A stretch of DNA of 64,000 nt from positions 1 through 64,000 of the IMG/VR virus record IMGVR_UViG_3300043427_001988. The stretch is one strand, 5' to 3'. This DNA is from a virus. Made by a program: the position numbers and the translations under genes. The notes beneath the pieces are model-generated. The model did no database searches. It had not been told where the DNA came from and saw only the letters and a program-made list of their open reading frames with translations. Shown piece after piece: positions 52,050 to 60,831 of this stretch; within the stretch, counting starts at the first letter, position 1; the number at the start of each line of letters is the position of its first letter.

Positions 52050-54110
52050 ATGGAACCTGATGCTTTAAGCCCTGGCTCTAGTCCGTATTACGACTTCGTG
52101 TATAACAACGAATCCGATGTAGAACCTACATACTGGCCGTTGATTATATCGCAAATGCAGACAAAAAGAGCCGCGAACGAATTATACACGGATGACCCCT
52201 CTCAGTATATTACATACAGTGGGTCCTGGCAATCTCTTTTAGTGGCACGAGAAAAAGAGGGGCGTTATAGAAACTTTAGTATCCGAGCGTACTCTGGGGA
52301 TTCTTTTAACTTTTATATCAGTATTCCTTCTGGCGAGCTATCTACGTATTATTCTGGTCCCGTTACCAGCTCGGGGGCATACTCGGTACTCACCGCTTAT
52401 GACCTAGAAACTGACGCGCAGCAAACTCCCGTAGTCTTTCAAGCTCCCGATGATAACATACGCGTTTATACACTACCCTCTATTCAAGCAGTTGACTGGG
52501 TACGGTTACATCATGAATCAGTAGTAAGCGGACAAGCCTATCGTATCTATCAATTTCTACCGCGCACACTTATTCAAGTAGACGACCTAGAAGCTGACGT
52601 AATCGACGCGGTGACTATTCGTGTATCGGATAGTATTGTAGTAAGTGCTGATGATTTAGCCCCCGGAAGTATTACTGGTGAAAAAATTCTTGCGGGTACT
52701 ATATCGGGAGTGTTAATAACCCCGGGCACTATTACCGCAAACGAAATTAACGTAACTCAGTTGGATGCTTTAGCGTCTAATATGGGTACTTTAACAGTCA
52801 ACAGTGGTCTTACTTTGGGTCAAGATGGATTTCTGTGGACTGGTTATAGTAAAAGCGGTGAGTATACACTCTCAAAAAAGGGAGTTAGAGTAGTAAATTC
52901 TTTTACTGTTGGTGCAGAGGCTTACTTCCCTGGTGGTGGTAGTGTTGTAAGCTTTGGTGACTTGGATGACGCTGCCAAAACAGTTGCCTATCCCCCTACT
53001 TATTTTACTACTCCTAGTGGTACACTTTCAAATCCTTTGTATACTCTTAGTCCTTATTCCGGTGAACTTAACTACTTTCAAATAGTTGCTAATCAGTTCG
53101 GTAAAATAAATCAATCACAGTCAGCGTTTAATGGATACAACGCCGATATTAGATTAGGATTCTCACCAGACATAGTTGATGACTTTAATAGTAATTATAG
53201 TTCTTTTAAAATAGGGGTGATAGCTTCTGGGTACTCTCTACTAAGCTTGTACAGTAGAGGTTACTATACAGGTTTAACCCCCGAGTCCTCTAGTATAAAC
53301 TTAGAAAACGGCGAGACTTACATAACCAGCACTCACAGAATACAATTAAACAGCCCGATAATACGCTCTGTTGATAGCTTTAAAGTCTCGAAAGATATTT
53401 CTCAGTCTTTCCCTTACATAGAAATGTACTCAGATGTGCTTTCTGTAGACAGTACAAACTTTGTCTACAGTAAACCAAGTGCCGGTTTAGGCTCGCCTGC
53501 GGTAGAGAGATTACGTATTACAGCCGAGGGTCAGGTGTCAATTAGCGGTGCTTTAACTGTTAGCGGTAACATTGTTGGTACGGGTGTACTTCAAGTATCT
53601 GATGGTTCTGTTTCAGCTCCTACACTTTCCTTTAGAAACGACACAGATACCGGATTCTACAAAGCAGAGGACAATGCTATAAGAATTGCTACAGGTGGTA
53701 ACTTCACCGGACTGTTTGCTACAAATCAAATTCAAATGGCATCAGGAACAGAAGCATTACCCTCCTATACATTTGTAAATGATAACGATACTGGTATGTT
53801 CCGGAGTGCGGCTAACGCTGTAGCTTTATCAGCAGGTGGTAATCAGATTCTCACTGCGGCCGCAGCTGGGCAAGTACTAATTTCCACAACTAACAGTAAT
53901 GGTCAGCTAACTATTGAAGTACCAAATGGAACTGCTCGAAACTTAACTACATGGAGACAGTTTAATGATGCAAGCGCGTATATTAATTTTGTCTCTAATA
54001 CCATCACAGCGACTACACCCATACAAACGTCGGCACTAGGAACTTACTACGGAAAGGCAAGAGTACAGGTAAACGGCACAGTTCGCTGGATTGCCTTGTA
54101 CAATACTTAA
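52050..54110 (+). CDS. Tail fibre / receptor-binding-type protein (686 aa)
   Basis: ATG at 52050, AGGAG 6 nt upstream. Residues about 190-260 carry a fibre-shaft motif (DDLAPGSITGEKILAGTISG; NVTQLDALASNMGTLTVNSG) seen in trimeric tail fibres. The C-terminus has two copies of a S-x-P-x-[LY]-[ST]-F-x-ND-x-DTG-[FM] repeat (APTLSFRNDTDTGFYKAEDN; PSYTFVNDNDTGMFRSAANA). Probably trimeric and involved in host recognition. Confidence 0.75.
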   Translation: MEPDALSPGSSPYYDFVYNNESDVEPTYWPLIISQMQTKRAANELYTDDPSQYITYSGSWQSLLVAREKEGRYRNFSIRAYSGDSFNFYISIPSGELSTYYSGPVTSSGAYSVLTAYDLETDAQQTPVVFQAPDDNIRVYTLPSIQAVDWVRLHHESVVSGQAYRIYQFLPRTLIQVDDLEADVIDAVTIRVSDSIVVSADDLAPGSITGEKILAGTISGVLITPGTITANEINVTQLDALASNMGTLTVNSGLTLGQDGFLWTGYSKSGEYTLSKKGVRVVNSFTVGAEAYFPGGGSVVSFGDLDDAAKTVAYPPTYFTTPSGTLSNPLYTLSPYSGELNYFQIVANQFGKINQSQSAFNGYNADIRLGFSPDIVDDFNSNYSSFKIGVIASGYSLLSLYSRGYYTGLTPESSSINLENGETYITSTHRIQLNSPIIRSVDSFKVSKDISQSFPYIEMYSDVLSVDSTNFVYSKPSAGLGSPAVERLRITAEGQVSISGALTVSGNIVGTGVLQVSDGSVSAPTLSFRNDTDTGFYKAEDNAIRIATGGNFTGLFATNQIQMASGTEALPSYTFVNDNDTGMFRSAANAVALSAGGNQILTAAAAGQVLISTTNSNGQLTIEVPNGTARNLTTWRQFNDASAYINFVSNTITATTPIQTSALGTYYGKARVQVNGTVRWIALYNT

Positions 54111-54119
54111 GGAGGACTT

Positions 54120-54398
54120 ATGGCTTTAGCTAAAACAAAATCTACTAATTTTGGTGTTGATACCACGTATCATAAGCTAGGTACAATTAATATCTCGTGG
54201 CACTTCAGGACTTGTTTTGTTGACGTTTTTAGTTACTTAAATCAAGATACGAGGGAGCAAGAAAAATCACCGCTATCTACTTCCTATCACGAGTTTACAG
54301 AAGATAACTTCACGTTTGATATTACTGGTAACATTAGCGAACAAGTTTACGAAAAATTAAAACGATTACCGGAGTGGCAAGATGCAACAGACTGCTAA
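54120..54398 (+). CDS. Hypothetical tail-region protein (92 aa)
   Basis: ATG at 54120, AAGGAGG 4-5 nt upstream. Mixed beta sequence (LGTINISWHFRTCFVDVFSY; NFTFDITGNISEQVYEKLKR). No family recognised. It overlaps the next gene by 17 nt. Confidence 0.6.
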   Translation: MALAKTKSTNFGVDTTYHKLGTINISWHFRTCFVDVFSYLNQDTREQEKSPLSTSYHEFTEDNFTFDITGNISEQVYEKLKRLPEWQDATDC

Positions 54399-54582
54399 TA
54401 ATATGACAGTAGAACAAGCTCTCACTCTCTTACAACAGGCTACGAGTCAGTTTAAAGGTACGCTACAAGACCACCAGCTTATTCTACAAGCGTATCAAGT
54501 AATTATCGCGGCAATTAACGAGCCAAAAATTAATATCCAAGCAGAAGCGGTAGAGGTGGCCCAGGACTTGACAGGGAGATAA
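54382..54582 (+). CDS. Small helical protein (66 aa)
   Basis: ATG at 54382, GGAG about 9 nt upstream in the previous gene. Gln/Leu/Ala-rich helix (MTVEQALTLLQQATSQFKG; LQAYQVIIAAINEPKIN), possibly a chaperone or coiled-coil. Its end carries the -35 of the next promoter. Confidence 0.6.
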   Translation: MQQTANNMTVEQALTLLQQATSQFKGTLQDHQLILQAYQVIIAAINEPKINIQAEAVEVAQDLTGR

Positions 54583-54596
54583 AAATCTGGTACAAT
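54568..54596 (+). promoter_or_regulatory. Sigma-70 promoter 11 bp before an ATG
   Basis: TTGACA (54568-54573), 17 bp, TACAAT (54591-54596). ATG at 54607 leaves at most a few nt of leader after the expected start near 54603, so the AGGAG at 54598 would be largely outside that transcript. Confidence 0.6.
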
Positions 54597-54606
54597 CAGG
54601 AGAAGC

Positions 54607-55185
54607 ATGATTACAACACCCACAAACATTGATTACATGATTGACCAAGTGCGCTTGCGTCTTGGTGATTTTGATGGCACGGTTTACTCAGACACGCTAG
54701 TACGCACTGCGTTAGTTTCGGCAATCAAGTACTTGCAAAAACGATGGAGAAGTAAGTACCAGGTAGTCACCTCGGGAACGTACACAGGGAACAATGAGCT
54801 AGCCCCAAGTGGATTTGCGCAAGCGAATACTATTGACGGTATGGCCTACATTCCAGACGGACTCGTAAATAACGACGTATTCCGTAATCCGTACATTACG
54901 TTTAATTCTACACAACCACCAGTTATTGAACAGAACGACGAGGACGCAATCGTACTGGCTACTGCGTACATTGTACATTTGGCTAAGCTTACAAATAGCT
55001 CAAGTACATTTGTATCCTGGTCTACTGAAGATATTCGCTACACAAACACAACCGCCGCAAATACTATGCGTGCAGTTTTAGAAACATTACAAACGGAGCT
55101 GAACACTGTATTCGCTACACGTATTGCACAACCAGTAGTGAGTCGTCAGCCTGTTAATATTATTACCGGAACGAAGGTATACTAA
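54607..55185 (+). CDS. Adaptor-like virion protein (192 aa)
   Basis: ATG at 54607, AGGAG 4-5 nt upstream. N-terminal pattern IDYMIDQVRLRLGDFDGTVY and SDTLVRTALVSAIKYLQKRW is that of head-tail adaptor proteins that bind the portal. Being encoded after the tail fibre rather than next to the capsid genes is unusual. Assignment by eye. Confidence 0.55.
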   Translation: MITTPTNIDYMIDQVRLRLGDFDGTVYSDTLVRTALVSAIKYLQKRWRSKYQVVTSGTYTGNNELAPSGFAQANTIDGMAYIPDGLVNNDVFRNPYITFNSTQPPVIEQNDEDAIVLATAYIVHLAKLTNSSSTFVSWSTEDIRYTNTTAANTMRAVLETLQTELNTVFATRIAQPVVSRQPVNIITGTKVY

Positions 55186-55195
55186 AGGAGAAAGT

Positions 55196-56392
55196 ATGGC
55201 AAGGGAATTACCAAAGATGCTGTATGTTGGAGACTTTCCAGCACCTACAGGGTTCGGCATCGTATCGCGAAATTTGATTAAAACGTTTCGTAAGCACTAC
55301 GATATGTACATCGTGGGAATTAATTACTATGGTGATTATGACCCGTTGTGTGAGGGTTTAAAGGTCTATCCGGCTTCGGCGGGTACTGGTGATGTGTATG
55401 GCGGACCGAAACTTCAAGATTTATTGTTTACAATTAAACCAGACGTTGTGTTTGTTCTTAACGACGTTTGGATTGCGATGGACTATTCACGTATTATTAC
55501 AATGTATCGAGAAAAGTTTCCAGACGCAAAAACTAAATTTATTCTTTACACTCCTATTGATGCAGAGAACATTAAGAAGATGTTTCTTGATGGAATTGTT
55601 CAATATGACCACGTAATTACGTACACTGAATTTGGGCGAGACCAGATTAAGCACGCAATCTCCGCAGAAAAACTCCACGTTATTCCACATGGAGTTGACT
55701 TGAAGAACTTCCGCAAATTGGATAAAGCTAAACTACGGAAGACCATGGGAGTTGGTGTTGATGATTTTCTTGTACTTAATGTAAGTCGTAATCAACCACG
55801 CAAACGTCTTGACCTTTACTTCTACATCTTTGCAGAATGGGTAAAACGGTACAATCTTCCGAAGACTGTTCGCGTCTATTATCACGGCGCGTTGCAGGAT
55901 GTTGGTATTGATATTATTCAATGGTGTCAGTATCTTCAGATTGAAGACCGTCTGGCAATTACGTCAACCGACCTCACGCCGGATAAAGGTATCACTGATG
56001 AACAGATGAATATGGTGTACAATGCGGCGGATGTATTTCTCACAACCGCACAAGCAGAAGGCTGGGGTCTTCCAGTTGCAGAAGCGATGGCTGTAGGACT
56101 TCCGACAATTGTACCTCGCCACTCAGCTCTTGCAGAATGGCCTGAAGGGAACGCAATTGAAGTTGATTGCGTAAAGTTCCCTATTCTTACCGACCGTGGC
56201 TTGAATACAATTCACCATTTGATTGATGTGGAGGCGGCTATCCAAGCGTTACAGTATCTCTACGAAAATGAGTCTGTGCGTAAGGTGTACAGTGAGCGTG
56301 CTGAGAAGCACATGAAAAATAAAAAGTTTGACTGGGAGCGCATTGGTTCGCAGTTCTTGGAGATTATGAAAAATGGAAAAGTCAGTGATTGA
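55196..56392 (+). CDS. Glycosyltransferase, GT-B fold, GT4-like (398 aa)
   Basis: ATG at 55196, AAGGAG 5 nt upstream. N-terminal YVGDFPAPTGFGIVSRNLIK, central VIPHGVDLKNF, donor-binding AEGWGLPVAEAMAVGLPTI containing the E-x7-E motif. Retaining glycosyltransferase using an NDP-sugar. In a phage it may glycosylate virion proteins, DNA or a host surface polymer to block superinfection; no modified-base pathway is visible to choose. Confidence 0.85.
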   Translation: MARELPKMLYVGDFPAPTGFGIVSRNLIKTFRKHYDMYIVGINYYGDYDPLCEGLKVYPASAGTGDVYGGPKLQDLLFTIKPDVVFVLNDVWIAMDYSRIITMYREKFPDAKTKFILYTPIDAENIKKMFLDGIVQYDHVITYTEFGRDQIKHAISAEKLHVIPHGVDLKNFRKLDKAKLRKTMGVGVDDFLVLNVSRNQPRKRLDLYFYIFAEWVKRYNLPKTVRVYYHGALQDVGIDIIQWCQYLQIEDRLAITSTDLTPDKGITDEQMNMVYNAADVFLTTAQAEGWGLPVAEAMAVGLPTIVPRHSALAEWPEGNAIEVDCVKFPILTDRGLNTIHHLIDVEAAIQALQYLYENESVRKVYSERAEKHMKNKKFDWERIGSQFLEIMKNGKVSD

Positions 56393-56534
56393 GGGGCTCG
56401 CGAAAAAATACGCGCGCAGACTCTTGACAAAGTTGGAAGAACTTGGTATACTTAATCCTGTCGTGAGGAAATACGTTCTAGACGAGATGAATAATCTTGC
56501 CCGAGAGTTATCCAATACCGATAAGACTAAATAA
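56373..56534 (+). CDS. Small helical protein (53 aa)
   Basis: ATG at 56373 overlapping the glycosyltransferase end, GGAG about 10 nt upstream; stop TAA 56532-56534. Basic N-terminal helix (MEKSVIEGLAKKYARRLLTK) then an acidic helix (LDEMNNLARELSNTDKTK). No family recognised. A promoter for the next gene lies inside it. Confidence 0.55.
   Translation: MEKSVIEGLAKKYARRLLTKLEELGILNPVVRKYVLDEMNNLARELSNTDKTK
56424..56452 (+). promoter_or_regulatory. Sigma-70 promoter of the replication module
   Basis: TTGACA (56424-56429), 17 bp, TATACT (56447-56452), inside the 53-aa gene. Starts transcription about 95 nt before the single-strand binding protein gene. Confidence 0.85.
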
Positions 56535-56553
56535 AATCTTTTGAAGGAGAGTT

Positions 56554-57432
56554 GTGAACCGTATGGGATTCGGAAGTATGCTTGATGTTGCGAAGAGTGC
56601 AGTGAAAGAGTCGATGGGTGATGGTGTTCGTATGCCGAATGCGTTTTTGGATGTGCGTGAGGGGAAGCGAACGTTCCGCTTTATCCCTGACCCAAAGAAT
56701 CCTGGGGAGCCATTACAGGGCGAAATCGTGTTGAGCGTGTGGATTCCTGTGATGAAGGATGGGAAACTCGTAGAGCGTCGTGTGTTTATTGATGAGCAGG
56801 GTCGTCGCTTGTTGAACGAAGCAGACAAGGCGGCTGGACGTGATGGTGATACCGCGTGGGCTAGTAAGATTAAGCGTCGCTTCTTCCTGAATGTCTACGA
56901 CCGCACTCGTGTTATCAAGTTGCCTGAGGGTACGATTGTGTACCCGAACTTGAAGAACGAGTACTGGCAGAAGAGTGCTGAAGGCAAGATGAATCAGATT
57001 GCTGGTACTCCACAACCAAACAACACGGTAATGGTTTTGGAGGGCTCTGTCTCACTCCGCGCTGACCGTCGTGGTGGCTTGCTTAATGACCTGGACGACT
57101 TGTCGAAGATGATTTACGATGAGAGTGGTACCAAGTTGGTTCCAATTACTCATGTAGACATTGAGATGGTTACGAAAGGTACTGGCCTTGCAACCAGCCG
57201 GACCGTACACCCTGGAATGAACCGTGAGGCATTCCCTGCTGACCCAGCCACGTTGCCGGTGTACGACCTTAAGGCTTTCACGAAGGCATGGCCGATTGAC
57301 GCAATTGGCTTGTTGTTGAACGGTACTGAGTACACCGAGGTTGTGAAGAACTTCGGCTTGTCAATGGTACCGCAGATGACTCAAACTGATTCTAAGACGG
57401 CTGTTGCTGACTCGGATGACCTGCCATTCTAG
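56554..57432 (+). CDS. Probable single-stranded DNA-binding protein, gp32-like (292 aa)
   Basis: GTG start at 56554, AAGGAG 4 nt upstream. Ends in DSDDLPF, the acidic protein-interaction tip typical of phage and bacterial SSBs. Core contains strands (KRTFRFIPDPKNPGEPLQGE; KIKRRFFLNVYDRTRVIKLP) and YWQKSAEGKM. Codon use indicates high expression, and a terminator follows. First replication gene. Confidence 0.75.
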   Translation: MNRMGFGSMLDVAKSAVKESMGDGVRMPNAFLDVREGKRTFRFIPDPKNPGEPLQGEIVLSVWIPVMKDGKLVERRVFIDEQGRRLLNEADKAAGRDGDTAWASKIKRRFFLNVYDRTRVIKLPEGTIVYPNLKNEYWQKSAEGKMNQIAGTPQPNNTVMVLEGSVSLRADRRGGLLNDLDDLSKMIYDESGTKLVPITHVDIEMVTKGTGLATSRTVHPGMNREAFPADPATLPVYDLKAFTKAWPIDAIGLLLNGTEYTEVVKNFGLSMVPQMTQTDSKTAVADSDDLPF

Positions 57433-57447
57433 GATACAATGGAACAA

Positions 57448-57482
57448 GGGGCGTACTAATACTACGCCCCACTTATTTTTAT
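57448..57482 (+). terminator. Terminator after the SSB-like gene
   Basis: GGGGCGTA (57448-57455), CTAATAC, TACGCCCC (57463-57470), then ACTTATTTTTATT. Confidence 0.8.
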
Positions 57483-57494
57483 TAGAGGTGTGCT

Positions 57495-58370
57495 ATGAAT
57501 TATAAAACAACCTGCCCACGCTGTGGCGGAAATGACTTCTACGTAACACCGCATAATGGGATGGGTTATTGTTTCCATTGTACGTACTTAGAGAAGAGTG
57601 GAGAATCTCGCGAGGTTACACAGTTAACGTATTCTATCGAAGCGGTTCGTGGGGCGTATAAATATCTCGCCGACTACTACCACTCATCGCTTACAGAAAC
57701 TGCACGCATTTATCTTAACAGCAGAGGATTTGATGACACAACAATCCAACGCCTTAAGTTAGGATATATTACCGAAGAGTGTCCGAAGATGTTTGATAAA
57801 GCCCTAGCGCGAGATACTGGGCTTTTTGTAGATGGTAAGTCTGTACTTGCTGGGCGTATCTCGTTTCCCTATCTGGTAAAGGACGCGGTTACGGATATTC
57901 GAGGACGGTCTCTTGATAAGACCCATCCAGTTAAGTACAAGTCACCGCTTGGTTCTTCTGAGGTACGTGGCGCGATATTCCCCTACAACTTTGATGACGC
58001 ACATACAACACACGTAGTGACTGAGGGTGAGATTAAGGCTGCAATCTCTAGCCAGGCTGGCGTTCCGGCAGTGGCACTGCCTGGAATTGTTTCATGGAGA
58101 CCCCGATTACGGTGCGGAGAAAAGCAGGTTATTGTGTTTGACTCCACCACAAACCGTAGTACGCGCGAGATTACACTCCGTGCAATCGACTCGCTTGCAA
58201 GTAAGCTCGTAAATCCATATGTAGCTATGCTTCCCCTACGCGGGAATGAGAAGATGGATATTGATACCTACATCCTAACTTACGGTGAATCTGAATACCG
58301 TTTGATTATACAAAATGCCCTACCGTACAACGAGTGGGCTACACTACAAAGGAGACCAAATGTACACTGA
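57495..58370 (+). CDS. DNA primase, zinc finger plus TOPRIM (291 aa)
   Basis: ATG at 57495, AGAGG 6 nt upstream. N-terminal CPRC (7-10) and CFHC (26-29) zinc ribbon for template recognition; TOPRIM-like VVTEGEIKAAISS (Glu177) and VIVFDSTTN (Asp216). The usual DxD has Thr as its second acidic position, so metal binding may differ. T7-like primase organisation but without the fused helicase, which is the next gene. Confidence 0.75.
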   Translation: MNYKTTCPRCGGNDFYVTPHNGMGYCFHCTYLEKSGESREVTQLTYSIEAVRGAYKYLADYYHSSLTETARIYLNSRGFDDTTIQRLKLGYITEECPKMFDKALARDTGLFVDGKSVLAGRISFPYLVKDAVTDIRGRSLDKTHPVKYKSPLGSSEVRGAIFPYNFDDAHTTHVVTEGEIKAAISSQAGVPAVALPGIVSWRPRLRCGEKQVIVFDSTTNRSTREITLRAIDSLASKLVNPYVAMLPLRGNEKMDIDTYILTYGESEYRLIIQNALPYNEWATLQRRPNVH

Positions 58371-59547
58371 CACAACAGCAGAATGGCGACTACTTTCTAC
58401 ACTGATGGACAGCCCTGCGATGCTCCATAAACTCACAAGGGAGATTTTCACGGAGGAGCGTCAGGATATTTTAGAGGCCATGCGCGGTGCCTACATTAAG
58501 TACGGCGAGCTGACATACGAAAGTGTACGCTTGGCTTTACACGGAAATATTCCGCCCCAACTTACTAGTGGAGTTGTGGCAAATCAACAAGCACTCGTAG
58601 ACGAATTAGTACTTATTGCACGCCGTCGTCAATTATACCGTGCGGCGCAAAAGCTTGAGGAGCAGAGCCGTTTGTTTGTACCCGATGAGGTAGAGATTGA
58701 ACGTAGTCTTACCTTTGAGCCACTCGCATCAACGGCTGATACAACCATTGTACCAGGTGCGCAAAAGATGCTTGGAGATTTGTTTCAAAAGACCAACGGA
58801 CAGTATCAATTCCTACGCACTGGTCTAAAGTTTCTGGATTCTATGATGGGCGGTGAGTGGATGCCAAAGACGCTTACGGTAATCATGGCAAAGCCAGGGA
58901 CTGGTAAGACTGCACTTGTGGGGCAGTCAATGATTGAGATGGCTCGTCAATACAACGTACCGTCTATGTTGATTAGTCTTGAGATGGCAAAAGAGCAGTT
59001 GGTACTTCGATGGGTATCGTATATGCTCGAGATTGATTCAAGCAACTTGCTTGTAGGGCGTATCACAAAGGACCAACGTGACCAGGTTGAAGAGGCTGTG
59101 CTTGAGTTACAGCAACTTCCCATCCATGTCATTGATACACCAACACTCCGTCTTGACCAAATCAAGAAAGAGATTAAAGAGTTCGCACAGCGTGGTGGGC
59201 GTGTGGTTTTTCTGGACTATGTGCAGATTGTGAACCACATGAACACTGGGATTAAAAACTATGACCTCGGTGAGGTTGCACAGGCATTAAAGGAAAGTGC
59301 GAAAGAAAACAACATCGCAGTTGTTGCGTTATCACAGATGAATAAAGGTGAAGGTCTTGACGCTATTCGAGACTCAGGAGAAATCGCACAAATTGCCGAC
59401 ACCGTTATTCAACTCTCGCCAATTGACGAGTTTGCTGATGACCATGGTATCCGTGGTATCAGTATTGACTTTCACAAAAATCGTAATGGGAGACTTGGAA
59501 AGAGTTCCGTTGCTTTTAATGGAGCCTTCCAAAAGTTTATTTCATGA
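58360..59547 (+). CDS. dnaB-like: Replicative DNA helicase, DnaB-like (395 aa)
   Basis: ATG at 58360, AAAGGAG 5 nt upstream, overlapping the primase by 11 nt. N-terminal helical domain (about 1-110), RecA-type core with Walker A AKPGTGKT (177-184), MLISLEMAKEQL, Walker B VVFLDYVQIV and ALSQMNKG, SIDFHKNRNGRLG (arginine-finger region). Hexameric 5'-3' unwinding of the fork. Confidence 0.9.
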   Translation: MYTDTTAEWRLLSTLMDSPAMLHKLTREIFTEERQDILEAMRGAYIKYGELTYESVRLALHGNIPPQLTSGVVANQQALVDELVLIARRRQLYRAAQKLEEQSRLFVPDEVEIERSLTFEPLASTADTTIVPGAQKMLGDLFQKTNGQYQFLRTGLKFLDSMMGGEWMPKTLTVIMAKPGTGKTALVGQSMIEMARQYNVPSMLISLEMAKEQLVLRWVSYMLEIDSSNLLVGRITKDQRDQVEEAVLELQQLPIHVIDTPTLRLDQIKKEIKEFAQRGGRVVFLDYVQIVNHMNTGIKNYDLGEVAQALKESAKENNIAVVALSQMNKGEGLDAIRDSGEIAQIADTVIQLSPIDEFADDHGIRGISIDFHKNRNGRLGKSSVAFNGAFQKFIS

Positions 59548-60146
59548 CCGTTAACCGAATCGTAAAGCCTGTGCCAATCACAAGCAAAAGGAGATTTGCA
59601 CAGTTGGAAAAGAACCGCAAAGAAATTAATCGCCTGAATCGACAGCGAGCGAAAGCTATGGAAAAGCGAGTAGCTCGCTACCTGGATGGTACGCAAACAC
59701 CACAGTCCGGGGCTGGCTCTGCAAAGGGAGATATTCTTATTGACTTTGTAAACCGCCCCGGAAAATACATGATTGAATGTAAGATGTCCTCAGAGACTAC
59801 TGATGGAGAGGCTTCAATCACTGCATATAAACTGTGGTTTGATAAGATGTATAAAGATGCAAGGGCTATGCGTGCGCTGTTTCCTATTTTGGTAATTCAC
59901 TACCACAATCGCCAAGGCGACTATGTAGTTGCGCCAAAGGAAGGGCTGCTTAAGTTAGGCATTACGTTTGATGAAGTTGGGGCATTCGTCAAAACATATA
60001 ATACAACGGCAAAGTCGTTTAAAATCCATTCACGACATGCGGATACCACAAAGAAACCGCCCTACTATATTGTAATTATCATTAATGATGTGGTATACTA
60101 TTGTATGACGTTAGAATACTTTAGGGATATAATGAAGGAGATTTAG
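59544..60146 (+). CDS. PD-(D/E)XK nuclease, Holliday-junction-resolvase-like (200 aa)
   Basis: ATG at 59544 overlaps TGA. After a basic N-terminus: AKAMEKRVARYLDGTQTPQS, GAGSAKGDILIDF (catalytic Asp), YMIECKMS (E-x-K). This is the core of archaeal-type resolvase and VRR-like nucleases, which cut branched DNA during recombination and packaging. Located between helicase and polymerase. Confidence 0.75.
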   Translation: MTVNRIVKPVPITSKRRFAQLEKNRKEINRLNRQRAKAMEKRVARYLDGTQTPQSGAGSAKGDILIDFVNRPGKYMIECKMSSETTDGEASITAYKLWFDKMYKDARAMRALFPILVIHYHNRQGDYVVAPKEGLLKLGITFDEVGAFVKTYNTTAKSFKIHSRHADTTKKPPYYIVIIINDVVYYCMTLEYFRDIMKEI

Positions 60147-60147
60147 T

Positions 60148-60495
60148 ATGGACACTATGAACGAGAAGGTATTGCTTCCTGTGTGGTCGATTATTGAGCA
60201 AGAGCCTGGAGTAATTCGAGATGACTGGCCTGGAGATATTGATGCGGATGCGGCTATTCAGTCCGTAACGTTCTTTGACCGCTGGACATTTGAGGCTTAC
60301 TATAGCAAAGACCAGACTTCTATTTACATGCTTCAGTTTGATGACCAGCTGGATATGGAAGTGGTCTGTGTTGCAGAGTTTAACGATGCACGAATTAATA
60401 ATCCAACAAATTTCAAGGCGTTTGCCATGTATTATTTCTTGGAGTTCGTGAAGTCTGAGGGTATTACTAAGATTGTAGAACCGGAGCAGGAGTAA
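60148..60495 (+). CDS. Hypothetical acidic protein (115 aa)
   Basis: ATG at 60148, AAGGAG 7 nt upstream. Acidic, aromatic-rich beta sequence (SVTFFDRWTFEAYYSKDQTS; IYMLQFDDQLDMEVVCVAEF). No family recognised. In the replication operon. Confidence 0.65.
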   Translation: MDTMNEKVLLPVWSIIEQEPGVIRDDWPGDIDADAAIQSVTFFDRWTFEAYYSKDQTSIYMLQFDDQLDMEVVCVAEFNDARINNPTNFKAFAMYYFLEFVKSEGITKIVEPEQE

Positions 60496-60498
60496 ACA

Positions 60499-60831
60499 AT
60501 GCAAAAGTTACTGATTGATAACGGATTGTTTGAATCATTACAAGGGAAGTCAGTATCTATTAGTATTAAACAGGGCGACGTTGTTTCGCATGTCCTCGGT
60601 CCGATTGTGTTTCTTGGTGTAGAAAAGCAGAAGCTTACCGGTATGAAGAATGCGCCTGAGAAGCGTACTGCAAACGACAAGTCCTATACCCCAGGTTGTT
60701 TCGCGTTGTTATTTGAAAATAACGCCCGCCTTGTATTCGTAGAAGAGGATACAAAAATCCTTGCACGGCATCAAGGTGTACGTCTAGTACTTGACAATAC
60801 TACAGTAGATGTGGTAGAATATACAGTATGA
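60499..60831 (+). CDS. Hypothetical beta-rich protein (110 aa)
   Basis: ATG at 60499, AGGAG 6 nt upstream. Strand-rich (KSVSISIKQGDVVSHVLGPI; CFALLFENNARLVFVEEDTK), resembling an SH3 or OB-like small fold. No family recognised. It ends in ATGA overlap with the polymerase and contains that gene's promoter. Confidence 0.65.
   Translation: MQKLLIDNGLFESLQGKSVSISIKQGDVVSHVLGPIVFLGVEKQKLTGMKNAPEKRTANDKSYTPGCFALLFENNARLVFVEEDTKILARHQGVRLVLDNTTVDVVEYTV
60791..60820 (+). promoter_or_regulatory. Promoter just before the DNA polymerase ATG
   Basis: TTGACA (60791-60796), 18 bp, TAGAAT (60815-60820). With ATG at 60828, transcription would begin at or next to the start codon, predicting a leaderless polymerase mRNA. 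Confidence 0.55.
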
